NCBI GenBank assembly: GCA_933228895.1
Contig: OW121858.1
Coordinates: 26,869,859 to 26,933,858, forward strand
Direction: 5' to 3'
DNA: 64,000 nucleotides
DNA from: Platycnemis pennipes
Taxonomy: Eukaryota; Arthropoda; Insecta; Odonata; Platycnemididae
The notes under the pieces are model-generated. The model searched no databases. It was given only the letters and a program-made list of their open reading frames with translations, and had not been told where the DNA came from. The translations under genes were made by a program, and so were the position numbers. Positions 32,331 through 43,524 of the stretch are shown here, piece by piece (the first letter of the stretch is position 1; each line of letters opens with the position of its first letter).

Positions 32331-32670
32331 TGATCACTTCCGAAGGTGAATTTCTATCTTAAAGTGGACTGTATAATTTGCATTTACGAAAATTATTAGC
32401 GACAAAAGGTTGAGCCACGACAATCTGCCACTCACCGATCGCGTGCCCGACCGACCGATGGCTCTTCGGCAAGCAGCTGGACTCCACAGGGTTGCTTCTC
32501 TCACTTGATCCTCACTGCTCAGCGTTCACAGGTAGACTCACTTACACACTCATTCAACATCCACTCACTAGGCACACAAACAAATGATAAACGAAAACCG
32601 AAGTCCAGTGGCACCGCCGAGTGGTGGCGCGGCTCAACCTTGACATACCATTTGAAAACACAACTGAACA
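32331..32670 (-). repeat. 5' LTR of the BEL/Pao element
   Basis: 340 bp, equal in length and, by eye, in sequence to the 3' LTR. It carries the promoter in this superfamily. Confidence 0.96.
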
Positions 32671-32675
32671 CGTGT

Positions 32676-35250
32676 CGATGTTCATTCCACTGGTATATGC
32701 CCGATCTCAGATCATCTGCGAGTCGTTGCAACGGCATCTCTCATTCATTCATTTCCCTATTATGAAAAAAATCCCATTAAAAGTTATTTTTCTTCACCAA
32801 AATTCGAACCCCAACCTCTCAAATGCTGGTTATATAAGTAGATAACTAATTAAGGGTTAATTATGCAGCTATTGCATTTAATCCGAACATTTCTCACCAA
32901 ACGCAAAAATTACAGAGAAAGGAAATACTAGTTATATTTTAAAATATTTTTACCAGGTCGTCGTAGTCACGGCTACTAAAAATTATAATCATGTGTCAAT
33001 ACGATGTTTATTATCGATTGATAACTAATGATAAAGGGTTATTTCAATACCAAAAATTTGTTAAGTGAATTTCGCTTGAAATTGCCACAATGTTCAAGTG
33101 GTTCAGGATCTCTGTTATTAGATTAAAGACAAATCGGAAAATACGCCAACCTAATTAGGTATTTATGCGCGAGTGTAATTTCGGAAATGGTGTCTTCAGG
33201 TATCTTCTCATCTTCACTCTCGACAGTCAAAGGATTATTGAATAGTATATCATGATCCATTTAAAAATTTATATGCTTCTTGTATCCGCAGATTGAAACT
33301 GGCGAAAAATAGGCGTATGTATTTTAATTTGCGCCTTCTTTAGTATCTGACAATCAGTTCCTGCGACAGTTTTATTTTAAACTTCCCAGCAAAAAAGACA
33401 AGGAGCGCATCATATAAAAAGATTCTTGGAAAGTCGATCACAGTAAATGTCCTTAATTTGACCTTAGCATATAAAGAAGTCGGCACCTATTAGAGATGGA
33501 CTGGATAATGATTGCAGTTAACCACTCCTTCATTAAATACCATAAATATAGATTTCTAACAGAAATGCCGAAATAAAAACGACGAACGCTACGAGAGAAC
33601 GCACGAGAGAATTTGAGAGGTTATTTCAAAGAAGGGGTTATTTATTTTTAAGCTTTAGGTTCCGACTTAAGTGACTTGTCTTGTGGATTTCAAACACTCG
33701 CGGTTGATGCCTTCTTTTCCCGGAGTTGCCAGTTGTTCACTATTCCTAGAAGTTCCTGCGAATGTCGCATTGGCGTGCAAAAAAATTTGCGTTAATTTTT
33801 CCCGCCACTGTACATATTTCTTTGGAAGGGAACGCATACAATGATTCTGTTGTTTTAATCCTTATTATAAAAATTGACATCTGAAAAACGTATTTTCGAC
33901 GCTTCTTCTTAGTATTGCGTTTTGCAGGTCAAAACGCAATACAAAGGATTTTACTTCTAAGGTAAAACAAATCATGAGGTACTGCGCTAAAGGTATATTA
34001 ACGTCTTTTGAAACGACAACGATAGCCGTGATGAAGAATTCAAGATTCAGGCCACGTGTTTCGTGAGGGAAGGCGATAGGCTGCCCCAGAAATAAATCAC
34101 AAAATGGATGAAATAATATTTTACTAAAGATGAAACAAATGTGAATAAGAGATAGCAAGAAACATCATAATTTGGTACGTTTCCACGTTCAGGAAGGTAC
34201 TAGAGTCGGAAGGTACAAGAACAGGGAATTCATATCACGTGAAAAAATGAGAATCTTATAGCTTGTAAAATTATTGCCGCCGAGAAAGAGTAAACATAAT
34301 TTATACAACTGCATTTTAGTTATTGGAAACTAAGAACAAGCTAATGGTGTTTTCGATATCATAATATCTGGTTTTTGCAACCACTGGACGGGCTTTGTGA
34401 ATAGGAGACGGTCTAGTCCCACTCATAAGTGTAAAAATTGTGTAAAAGATGAATAAACACAACTGAAAAGAGAACACTCGACTTCTGGGATGAATTCAAT
34501 GCTCTGCTATACCTAAAGAGAGGGATGCCACAGTCGTTTTCTTCTCACGAAACACAAAAGAGAGCGAATTAAGCCAGGAAGTGGCAGTGGTTCCGACGTA
34601 GCGACATATTTTCGCCATATTTTTTATTGTATGCGGCATATTTTTATTGTAATCTGGACGTATGAAAAAGTGTTCTAAATGACTCGCTTCAGGCTTTCGT
34701 GCTTTTAATTCGACAATATTGTTTAAGTTACGTCTGTACCTTTTGCGCTTCCCTTCACTATGCATATAACTCCACTATAACAATATCGCACCGATTTATT
34801 TCCCAAATCTTTCGACAAATAACCAGTAATTTCAAATACTTACTCGACGAGACTACATGTTGCAATAATAATATTCGATTTAAATCGGCACCTTGAGAAG
34901 AACGTCATCATCTCAATTGTCAAAAAGAAAAGGGCTGCGAACTATGCACATTTTAGTACCATAAGCCTTACGACACAGGTCTAAAAATATTGACAAGAAT
35001 CATCCATAGAAAGATAAAACAAAAAGGTGAATATTTCCTGGACGAGGACCAATTCGGTTTAAAAAAAACAAGGGCATAACATAAGCAATTCCAGCCCTCG
35101 GGATACTTATTGAATAGAGAAAAATCTACCGACGCTTGTCGCATTTTTAGATTTGAAGAAGGCATATGATGAAGCCTGATGACGCTAATCCAACAAATAA
35201 GGAATCCACCTTCACTCATATGAAGAAACTGACCTCTCCGGGTAATAAGA
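32676..35250. other. Intergenic DNA without a supported gene
   Basis: To 33810 this is the right part of the Tc1-like unit; beyond it the sequence is unassigned. Short ORFs of 89-97 codons at 33865-34158 and 34496-34765 (minus) and 123 codons at 34968-35339 (minus, partly inside the mariner) have no domain. Confidence 0.5.
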
Positions 35251-35252
35251 TA

Positions 35253-36331
35253 CGAGGTGCATTCAGGTTGTAATGCCTCCAATTTTTTTCCGGACTGGAA
35301 ACATAGAAACATGCGGTTTGTTTTAAAATGAGCGGGCACTCTTTGTCAATGTCAGAGATGGCAGCACTGTATGACAGACAGTACTTCTAGTGACAGCCGT
35401 GAGAATTAGAACTGTTTTGGATACATAAAATGGCGAAGTTTTCGTTAAATAACCAGCGTGTAATCATTCGTTTTTTGCATTTGCGTGTGTGAAATTCATC
35501 GCCAGTTGAAGGAGGAATGTGGTGATGGAGTCATGGATGTGTCAAAAGTGCGTTCATGGGTGCGACAGTTAAAGAAGGCAGAACATTATGTGACAACGAT
35601 CCAAAACAATCACGGTCTAGCACAAGCCGGTCTGGCGACATGACTGAGTGAGTGGAAACAGTTGTGTTGGGGGATCGCCGAATGACTGTGGAACAGATTG
35701 CCTTCAGTGTTGGCATTTCCGTGGGTTCTGTGCACAAAATTCTGCATGACGACCTGAAAATGAAAAGTATCCGCCAGGTGGGTGCCACGAATGCTGACGG
35801 ACGACCACAAAGCATAGCAAGCGATGGCGTAATCCTTACCAATTGCGTTCCAAAGGGCACTACGGTGATGTGCATCCTACGAAGATGTTTTGAGGAACAA
35901 GTTCCTTCATGCACTGCAACGAAAATGGCCAGAAAAGGCTGCGCGTGTGCTGTTTCACCAAGACAACGCACCCACGCAATGAGCTAATGTGACGCAGCAG
36001 TTTCTTCGTGAAAACAATCTTGAGGTGTTTTCTCATGCTGCCTACTCACCTCTCCTGGCTCCTAGTGACTTTTGGTTGTTTCCAACGATGAAAGACACTC
36101 TCCGTGGCCGCACATTCACTAGCCGTGCCGCTATTGATTCATCGATTTTCCAGTGGTCAAACAGAACCCTAAAGAAGCCTTCACCGCGGAAATAGAGTCA
36201 TGGCGTCCACGTTGCGAAAAATGTGTATGGCTTCAGGGAGATTACGTCGAGAAGTAACACAAGTTTCATTGTTTTAAAGGTGAATAATTAGTTTAAAAAA
36301 ATGGGAGGCCTTAAAACTTGAATGCACCTCG
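35253..36331 (+). mobile_element. Mariner-family transposon, inactive, 1079 bp
   Basis: Terminal repeats CGAGGTGCATTCA... and their inverse are flanked by TA on both sides (35251-35252 and 36332-36333), the classical mariner target. At 1079 bp it is shorter than full-length elements (about 1.3 kb) because the middle of the transposase is deleted. Confidence 0.92.
35430..36257 (+). pseudogene. Mariner transposase pseudogene
   Basis: The ATG at 35430 begins Met-Ala-Lys-Phe and hits a stop after 20 codons; later frames contain helix-turn-helix parts (Met-Thr-Val-Glu-Gln-Ile-Ala...Gly-Ser-Val-His-Lys-Ile-Leu), Gly-Val-Ile-Leu-Thr-Asn-Cys-Val-Pro-Lys-Gly, Phe-His-Gln-Asp-Asn-Ala-Pro and Tyr-Ser-Pro-Leu-Leu-Ala-Pro-Ser-Asp-Phe-Trp-Leu-Phe-Pro. 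The region of the first catalytic Asp is missing, and the third, normally in Tyr-Ser-Pro-Asp-Leu-Ala-Pro, is Leu. Several frameshifts and stops separate the pieces. It encodes no active enzyme. Confidence 0.9.
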
Positions 36332-36581
36332 TACATAATTACAGGCGGCCTCCGATCCCCAAGCCACGGCATCTTCAGAGGTTTCTGCTTCTTTATAAAG
36401 ACGGTTTTTACACAAGTATGTATTTGTCAATGCATTGAGCTTACATACCGTAAGACTTACGATCAACCTGGGGATGCCGTCGCTGTTTGCCCACGACTGC
36501 TCAATTGACGAGTGAACGCAATAAGCTAGCAGCTAACAGCTTAGAAGATAAATTTGTGCTAAAGAAATAATGCAGCGTTAA

Positions 36582-37875
36582 CCCTTTCGCTACGAAGGAC
36601 GTGTTAAAACGGCGTCAATTTTTCTACGCAAGCGAACGAAGGACGTGTTAAAACGGTGTCAATTTTTCTACGCAAACGAACGAACGACGTGTTAACAAGT
36701 CGTAGTCGCTAAGCTAGCCCCAAGCAGGCCTGTAAGGTGTGTGTTATAAAGGCCCTCTTCTCGGGACGTCTTAGGTAACCTTTCTCGGTCCGCGGGAGAG
36801 GATTATCCCGACCCTTCGTTGCAGTGCGCGCCCCAATCCCAGCAGGGGTCCGCGGTCATTTGCTTGTTGGTGCAGTGGAATAACACACTAAGTAGTTATT
36901 GTTTAATTTAAAAATTGAGCATTATAAGTATATTCCTCATGTTTAGTTCTACAACTGCAAATTTTAAACGGAGCTCTACCGTTATTTTTAACGTAGTTCG
37001 CGAGTAAAAGAATCTCCGAACAAATTTTTGTTAATTATTTAGTTGGTTATGAGTGATTTTTTCATGTTTTTATTTAGTTAGGAAGTTATAATGTTTTTAG
37101 GTTCAACAACTGAATGCTATTTTTTCATATGTGTTGATGGCCATATTTTTCGTGAGTTTCAATGTTTATTTTTCCCTGCAATTACTCAGTCTAATATAAT
37201 CATGACAGCTGACTATTTCACTTTCTTTCGTTGGTCAATGGTTTCCGCCTAAAGAATACAGTGATTTCTGGCAGTCCTTCGAATCGAAATTAAGGATTCC
37301 GTAAACCGTACATCTCATGAATTAACATGCTGAAGATTTCGAAGTATCGTTTCTTTGATTCGCGCTCTGATGATGTCAAAGGCCTGAATAAGGCTTTTTT
37401 AAATGCATAATAGTTTTATCGTTGAAAAGTGGTCAAAATAATTTACGAGTGTGACAAACGGCAAAATTATTTGCTTAACCATTGATACGATTTTTTTGCT
37501 AGAGAGCTTAATATTAATGGTAGAATTTCGTTTAAAAGCTGTAAAGGCACTGTAAAACTAAAATAATTCGTTTCCGATAAAATTAATATCGACGCTGCAG
37601 CAACAATTTTTTTAGCAAACCCATTGCATAAACAAATAGTTGACCGCGACGGCATGCTGTTAAGGGGTCCACAAGCGTGAAAGGGTGAAGATTATCTCGG
37701 CCCGGTGCCCGAGAAAAAGGTTCGTCACCCCTCTGGGCCCCAACCCAACTTAGGGAAACAGGTACCGGAGAGGATCCTAGCGTAGCGAAAGCTCCGTACT
37801 GGCAATGCAAAGAATACTTAATGGCATTCGTGAGGGAAGTAGCATTTTCTAACATGTGGCTCCGTCGCGAAAGGG
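36582..37875. mobile_element. piggyBac-type MITE flanked by TTAA
   Basis: The ends read CCCTTTCGC(T)ACG and its inverse CGTCGCGAAAGGG, each bordered by TTAA (36578-36581 and 37876-37879), the target of piggyBac transposases. The 1.29-kb interior has no transposase; its longest frames (62 and 90 codons on the minus strand near the right end) look like GC-rich terminal sequence. Confidence 0.8.
36594..36695 (+). repeat. Subterminal 44-bp tandem repeat
   Basis: The motif GAAGGACGTGTTAAAACGG starts at 36594 and 36638, and a partial third copy starts at 36682: exact 44-bp period. Such subterminal repeats are often transposase binding sites in piggyBac and hAT elements. Confidence 0.85.
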
Positions 37876-38275
37876 TTAAATTCTATTATTCATTGAAATT
37901 AGAATGAAAAAAGTTCAGCAGAACTTAGCGTGTAAGCTTTAAAGCCCAATATTTAAATGTTTATTCCATCATTACGGCTTATAAGCGTGAGATGAATACA
38001 ACAGTGGTTGGTCATCGCAATAAGGGGATACTTTCATCTGCGATGAAGGAAATTAATCAATTCATGATTTTGACGAATTGGTAAGTCCACTCTTACAAGG
38101 AGACATCGCGAGATTGATGTTCGGGATCCGAATGCCGATGTTATTTTCCGAAACTATAAAGGAAATGTAGAAAAAGTGTCATGGCTTTCTTCCCCATAGG
38201 CCCGGGTTCGAGAGATATAAGCAAGTAAAGATTTGGCGCAGAATCAGTATCTTTAAGTAAGGGTGCACTTGCAAC

Positions 38276-38356
38276 AACCGGCATAGCCGCGTGCGTTAAG
38301 GCGCACGGCCGATGGCTTTTGCCCCGGGCGACCTGGGTTCGAGTCCCGGTGAAGAC
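38276..38356 (+). repeat. tRNA(Ser/Leu)-like promoter segment, left arm
   Basis: A long tRNA A box (TAGCCGCGTGCGTTAAGGCG) and the B box GGTTCGAGTCC lie at tRNA spacing with a long variable-arm-like insert. The acceptor strand TGAAGAC has no 5' partner, so this is a SINE-type RNA polymerase III head rather than a tRNA gene. Confidence 0.6.
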
Positions 38357-40340
38357 AATTTTTTTTTCTTTCTTACAATTTAAGGAATCAATGCTACAAC
38401 CCATCCCCATTCAGTTAAGTCAGTTTCGTTCGTATTTTTTCTATTTTCAACTCATTTTCTGGATTTTCAATGGACCGAGGACTTACGACGCGAATTAGGG
38501 GATTTTATTTTCCCATTACAGGCTCACATGCTGCCCGACGCATTAGGTTTGGATGGATTTCGAGGATCCGTGAATACTTCTATGAATACCAAGGGCTTCA
38601 ATTGTTCGCTGGACTACCTGAAGATAGTAAAGAATGAACTAAATGCTTATTACACTGCGACGGTTGCCCTCGTAAATTCCTCGGAACCGCCCTGGAATTT
38701 TCACTTTTATCACTTAATTTTTCCTTAAATAGTGAGCATGATATCGGCGGTAAATAGAAGGGCATGTGAAACATATTTAAAATGATTTTCTCATAGTACA
38801 GCGTATTTTATTGCAGTGAACCCTTATCGTGGACGAAGGGAAGATTTTGAATTCCTACACATAAAACATGATGTAGGGATAACACTATTTTTCTTCCCAC
38901 CTCCTGTTTTCTTTCGGTTCAATGAATGAATTTAAATTTTCATTCGTGGCATGTAATTGCCCATTATTTGATTATAGGCATTGATAAAACTTTTGAAGTA
39001 AGGTATATTCCTTCATCGTTTTTACATACCCAATCCCATACAAATTAAATAGTATTTAATGTCAGTTACAATAGTATTTTTCTATCTTCAGCGTATTTTA
39101 TTGATTTTTAAACGGACCTCCGAATGGTGACTTACCACGCGAATTTGGGGACGTATATAACGACACGTGAAATTCCAGGTAATGCGTTCTTCTACGCCCC
39201 AGCCATTGCTCCCTCAACCCCTTCATATATTTTTGATCTCAACTCTTTCTTGTCACCAAATAAACTCTACTGGCTATCCTCACATTCAGTTACTAACCCT
39301 AGCCAGCTTCCCCCTTTTACCCATTAGGTCAAGTGCAATGACCCTGCGTTCCAGTAGTCTGCTCAAAGCGGTCTCAAAGTCTTCTTTGTCTATCTTTCGC
39401 ACCCGTCTTCACACGGTTGGGCCTCGGTGCCTCATTGAGAATTTAGCGAGGGTCAGCTGTGGAGGAAGGGTTGCTGGGGGCGGAACTCTTTGAAGGGCGC
39501 AAGAAGGCATGTCATAAAGGAGACAGGGTGGACGGAAGGACATTCTGTAGTAAGGAGGGAGAATTTGTTGGAAAGACAGTGGGTGGGCTGTGGAGAAAAT
39601 CTAACGGAGGGAAAACCCAGTGGAAATGATATTATGAATAAAAGAATGTAGGAGTCGGAAAATCCCGGTTTGAGACAACGTTTTAGTAATGGGAAGGGGT
39701 GTTCTCTACATACAGCAACGCGTGGCAGCTGTATTGGGCCGTCTATTTCGCCAGTTTCAATCCAGCTCTTGATCAGTGAAGGTAAAGTGAAGCGTAGATC
39801 AAGTTTCCTGCAGCAAGTCTTGTGCATTATTTAGTTTTCACCTATCTGCGGCGTTGTGTCGGGAGTTCTCGGAAGCTAAATGAAGAGTGTTCGAGAAATC
39901 TATCCTTCGTCCAGTGACGGCTCCTCATTGTCAGACAATGTAAATGTCACTTCTCCATCGGTGTTGTCATCATACCAAGATGACATCACTGGTGCTGTGC
40001 ATAGCTTTGAAGGTGTGTACAGTAGTGATTTTGATAGTAAGCAGTGTAATAAGCATTTAGTTCATTCTTTACTATCTTCAGGAGGTCCAGCGAACAATTG
40101 AAGCCCTTGGTATTCATAGAAGTATTCACGGATCTTTGAAATCCAAACCTAATGCGTCGGGCAGCATGTGAGCCTGTAATGGGAAAATAAAATCCCCTAA
40201 TTCGCGTCGTAAGTCCTCGGTCCATTGAAAATCCAGAAAATGAGTTGAAAATAGAAAAAATACGAACGAAACTGACTTAACTGAATGGGGATGGGTTGTA
40301 GCATTGATTCCTTAAATTATAAGAAAGAAAAAAAAATTGA

Positions 40341-40424
40341 CTTCACCGGGACTCGAACCCAGGTCGCCCGGGGCAAAAGCCATCGGCCGTGCGCCTTAAC
40401 GCACGCGGCTATGCCGGTTGTTGG
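40341..40424 (-). repeat. tRNA(Ser/Leu)-like promoter segment, right arm
   Basis: Inverted counterpart of the segment in the left arm, with the same A and B boxes and the same broken acceptor stem. Confidence 0.6.
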
Positions 40425-40626
40425 CATTGCCCCTCTTACTTAAAGATACTGATAGTGCGCCAAATCTTTACTTGCTTATATCTCTCGAACCCGGGCCTAT
40501 GGGGAAGAAAGCCGTGACACTTTTTCTACATTTCCTTTATAGTTTCGGAAAATAACATCGGCATTCCGATCCCGAACATCAATCTCGCGATGTCTCCTTG
40601 TTAGAAACACCCACTGCTTTTCTCGC

Positions 40627-41265
40627 AGACTTTGTAACATCGTGGAGAAGTAGAGGGAAAAAAGATAAGGGAGGGCAAATTTGGAAGGGGAAGGGAGGTG
40701 TGGAGAATGGGACTTAGAGAAAGGAGAAGTTGAGAGGGGCAGCAGGGAAAGGAAGGATTTTAGAAGTGGAGAATGGCAAAGGAGAAGACGGAAGCGAAAG
40801 AAAGGCAAGGAAGAATGAAGGAGGGGGAGGAGGAGAGAGAAGTAAGGAGAGGGAGTAGGGCAAGGAGAATATTGGGGGAAGAGTGGACTTGGGAGGAGGA
40901 TTATGGGAAATAAGAAATTGCTAGGGGCTCAAGGTGAACGAAGGAGTTGAGAAGGGGAAAGAAGAAGTTGAAAGGGGACTTAAGGCAAGGAATAATTAAG
41001 AAGGGGCTGTAGGGGAGATGAGGAAAGCGAGTAAGGGAAGTAGGCATTGGAAGGGAGATGTAGGAAAGGGAGAACTTGAAAGGGTGATTTGGGGAAAGGA
41101 GAAGTTGGACGGAAAAATAACGCAAGGATGTATTATGGAGGTGGAGTAGAAATATTGTGAGGGGGTTGGGGTACGAAGGAGGTAGGAGGGATAGGATGAT
41201 AAGTAAGAAGGGGTAGAAAGGGTGGTTTCCTTCATTGCATGACAACATTTCCCTGGGGAATCGCA
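40627..41265 (+). repeat. Homopurine-rich degenerate minisatellite
   Basis: For about 600 bp the plus strand is dominated by A and G. Variants of AAAGGAGAAGTTG and GGCAAGGAGAAT recur every 30-40 bases. ORFs on the minus strand here (Pro/Ser/Phe-rich) are products of this composition. Confidence 0.8.
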
Positions 41266-41959
41266 TTGAAGCTGTCTTAAAGGAAATACGTGGAATGGGG
41301 AGGATTGAAACGGAGAATGAAGGATATGCAATGCTTGTGACAAGTCATTGTGCACAACATTTACAGCGGGAAAGAAACACACGGTAACTTGCGTGAGAGG
41401 AGAGTAGGTTTCAATATTTTTAGATACGTTCCAAATTTCTATCAAAGGTTATATCTATGCATTCATTATATTGTGATTCTATTAATATTTCGGCCTTTGA
41501 TTTACAAATAAGGAGAGGCATAAAAACACATTCTTTGGTTGATAAATAAGAATTTATTACACGTTTACTTTATTCCTCAATATTAAAAATTACTTTATCA
41601 ATTTAATAACAAGCATTCAACTCATTATTCGGAACTGCATTTTCTCCAATTTAACTCAAGCCCTGCCTGCCCGTCCCCATACATGTTCCAACGTATTAGC
41701 TGGCCCGACCAATACTCTTCAATAGCACATAAAAGTTTATTATGCCCCTTGGTTAACCGTAAAGAGGACCGAACCCTGTAAAAATTATTTCAAATAACTT
41801 GTTCTTGTACTCCCACTCCAACGTCATTCTTTCCATTGCTGGTGATACTCTTCTGATAGTACTTGTTTGCCATGGTAAAAAACCGTATTTTTTTACCATG
41901 AATCATGGAAATTAAACGGTTAACGATTCTCACCATAGAGCTTGTTTCAGGTTGTTCCT

Positions 41960-42355
41960 GGTGGCAAACGCCTTAATGTATTCCCCACCGACCTATGGCC
42001 TCTCCCACATGTGTATTCCGGCGTGCCTCTTCACAGCGTACTTAGATATGAACGTTTTCGAGCACTCCTCACACTTGAATTCCTTTTAAGAGCGGTGACC
42101 CTCAACGTGCCTTCTCATATCTGATAATATCTTGAACAATTTGTGGTATTGCTGACATTTGTGGCTACTCTCCTTGTTCCGAGACGTGCTTCTTTATGTG
42201 CTCACCATGGGGGAACTATTTGTTGCACAGCACTCAAACGGCCTCTATCCGTCATGAGTCCTCATGTGCCTACTCAGGTTCCCACTGAGAGGTAACCTTT
42301 AGTTGCACACCTCACACTCAAAAGGCCCCTTTCCGTCATGGGCACTCGTGATTGC
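41960..42355 (-). pseudogene. Degenerate extra C2H2 fingers after the zinc-finger stop
   Basis: Past the stop of the finger exon the minus strand still carries recognisable finger pieces: GAGTGTGAGGTGTGC (Glu-Cys-Glu-Val-Cys), AGGCACATGAGGACTCATGACGG (Arg-His-Met-Arg-Thr-His-Asp-Gly) and others, interrupted by stops and shifts. At least three or four ancestral fingers lie here. The break begins in the last finger of the ORF, where the second Cys is lost by a frameshift near 42395. Confidence 0.75.
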
Positions 42356-43524
42356 TCAAGATATGCTTCCGGAAGTACTTTTTGTTGAACCATCACACTC
42401 AAAAGGCCTCTTTCCGTCATGTGTCCTCATGTGTCTGCCTAGATTCCCACTCCGTGAGAACTTTTTGTTGCACACCTCACACTCAAACGGCCTCTTTCCG
42501 TCATGGGTCTTCATGTGTCTGCTCAGATTCCCACTCCAGGAGAACTTTTTGTTGCACACCTCACACTCAAACGGCCTCTTTCCGTCATGGGAATTCATGT
42601 GACCGCTCAGAGTCCCACTCTGGGAGAACTTTTTGTGGCACACCTCACACTCAAACGGCCTCTTTCCGTCATGGGTCCTCATGTGACTGCTCAGGTTTCC
42701 ACTCAAAGAGAACTTCTTGTGGCACAGCTTACACTCAAATGGCTTCTTTCCGTCATGGGTCCTCATGTGACTGCTCAGGCTCCCATTCAAGGAGAACTTC
42801 TTGTGGCACAGCTTACACTCAAATGGCCTCTTTCCGTCATGGGTTCTCATGTGTCTGCTCAGATTTCCACTGAAAGAGAACTTCTTGTGGCACAGCTTAC
42901 ACTCAAATGGCTTCTTTCCGTCATGGGTCCTCAAGTGATCGCGCAAGGTATTCTTCTGGGAGAATTTTATTTTGCACACCTCATACTGAAAAGGCCTCTT
43001 CCCGTCGTGTATCCTCATTGGTCTGCTATGATGCCCACTATGGGAACGTATGTGACTTATCAGTTCAGCCTTCCTAGCGCAAGCCTTCCCGCAATGTACA
43101 CAGATGAACCCCTCACCGCCTAAGGCACAATACGTGCCGAACACCTCTTCATAATTGGAGCAGGGATATTTGGTGCCATCCTCATTCTCCTGACCCTGTC
43201 CTTCCTTAGCAGCAAGCGTGGCCTTTATCCGGCTCTGGTGAGCTCTGATGTGGCTCGAAAGAGTCAGCTTCGAGAAAAACGAAACCCCACATTCAACACA
43301 AATGAATCTCTCCCTCACTTTTCGCTGACCTAAAAACGAACTACCACCCCGACCTCTACTCATGTCTTGACCTGATCCTATCATTGCAGTTTCAGTTCGC
43401 CTCCTCGAAGCATTCGTTCCTCCAGGTTCACTTGCAGCGTTTGAAACTGTATTCGACTCCTCTGCCAAGAATGGGCTTGGTGTATATCTGGACATGGCAT
43501 CTTGCTCGAAGACAGCTTCTTTGC
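42356..43524 (-). CDS. C2H2 zinc-finger transcription factor, finger exon
   Basis: The exon begins after a TTTTCCAG acceptor (43525-43526) in phase 1 and stays open to the stop at 42356; the first internal Met is 43495. It has a Ser/Arg-rich linker, one finger, a degenerate Cys-rich spacer, a second finger, then seven tandem fingers of about 23 residues joined by His-Asp-Gly-Lys-Arg/Lys-Pro-Phe linkers instead of the usual TGEKP. The first of the seven has Tyr for its first Cys. The last finger is cut off: after Phe-Glu-Cys the frame shifts and ends 13 residues later. Fingers 4-9 are highly alike, evidence of recent tandem amplification. Expected role: sequence-specific DNA binding in the nucleus. 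Target unknown. Confidence 0.92.

Larger units (their letters stand above)
26327..32670 (-). mobile_element. BEL/Pao LTR retrotransposon, apparently complete
   Basis: Two 340-bp LTRs (26327-26666 and 32331-32670) begin TG and end CA, and look identical by eye. The 5-bp target duplication CGTGT lies at 26322-26326 and 32671-32675. A primer-binding site, polypurine tract and one uninterrupted Gag-Pol frame are all present. Transcription runs right to left. Identical LTRs plus an open frame point to very recent insertion. No env-like ORF is present. Confidence 0.96.
22228..33810. mobile_element. TA-flanked Tc1/mariner-like element split by a BEL insertion
   Basis: CAGTGGCGGAAATAATTAACG at 22228 faces its near-perfect inverse ending at 33810, and both are flanked outside by TA. 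Similarity continues inward for about 130 bp with gaps (AATGCG, GGAACT, AACT-GGCAAC blocks), so the ends belong together. Without the BEL element and one 5-bp duplication the unit is about 5.2 kb. No transposase is recognisable inside, which is long and empty for a Tc1-type element. Two separate solo ends remain possible. Confidence 0.55.
38095..40601. mobile_element. Large inverted-repeat (foldback-like) structure
   Basis: Arms 38095-38658 (564 bp) and 40041-40601 (561 bp) are inverted copies with only a few percent difference, separated by 1.38 kb. The outer ends both start ACAAGGAGACATCGCG. Each arm carries a tRNA-like segment. No target duplication is evident. It is either one foldback transposon or two head-to-head insertions of one SINE-like repeat. 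A diverged piece resembling the arms' ACGCGAATTNGGGGA segment lies at about 39100-39160. Confidence 0.75.

Noticed and set aside
36594..36695. CRISPR-like array from the 44-bp repeat
   Set aside because: Contiguous tandem copies without spacers, inside a piggyBac-type MITE in a eukaryotic genome.
38276..38356. Functional tRNA-Ser or tRNA-Leu gene
   Set aside because: Acceptor strands do not pair and the same segment is part of a repeat arm.
40901..41445. Two long minus-strand ORFs (121 and 149 codons)
   Set aside because: They are created by the purine-rich minisatellite; Pro/Ser/Phe/Leu-only composition and no domain.
42303..43123. Plus-strand ORFs of 99-206 codons opposite the zinc-finger exon
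   Set aside because: Their periodic peptides mirror the finger repeat read backwards.
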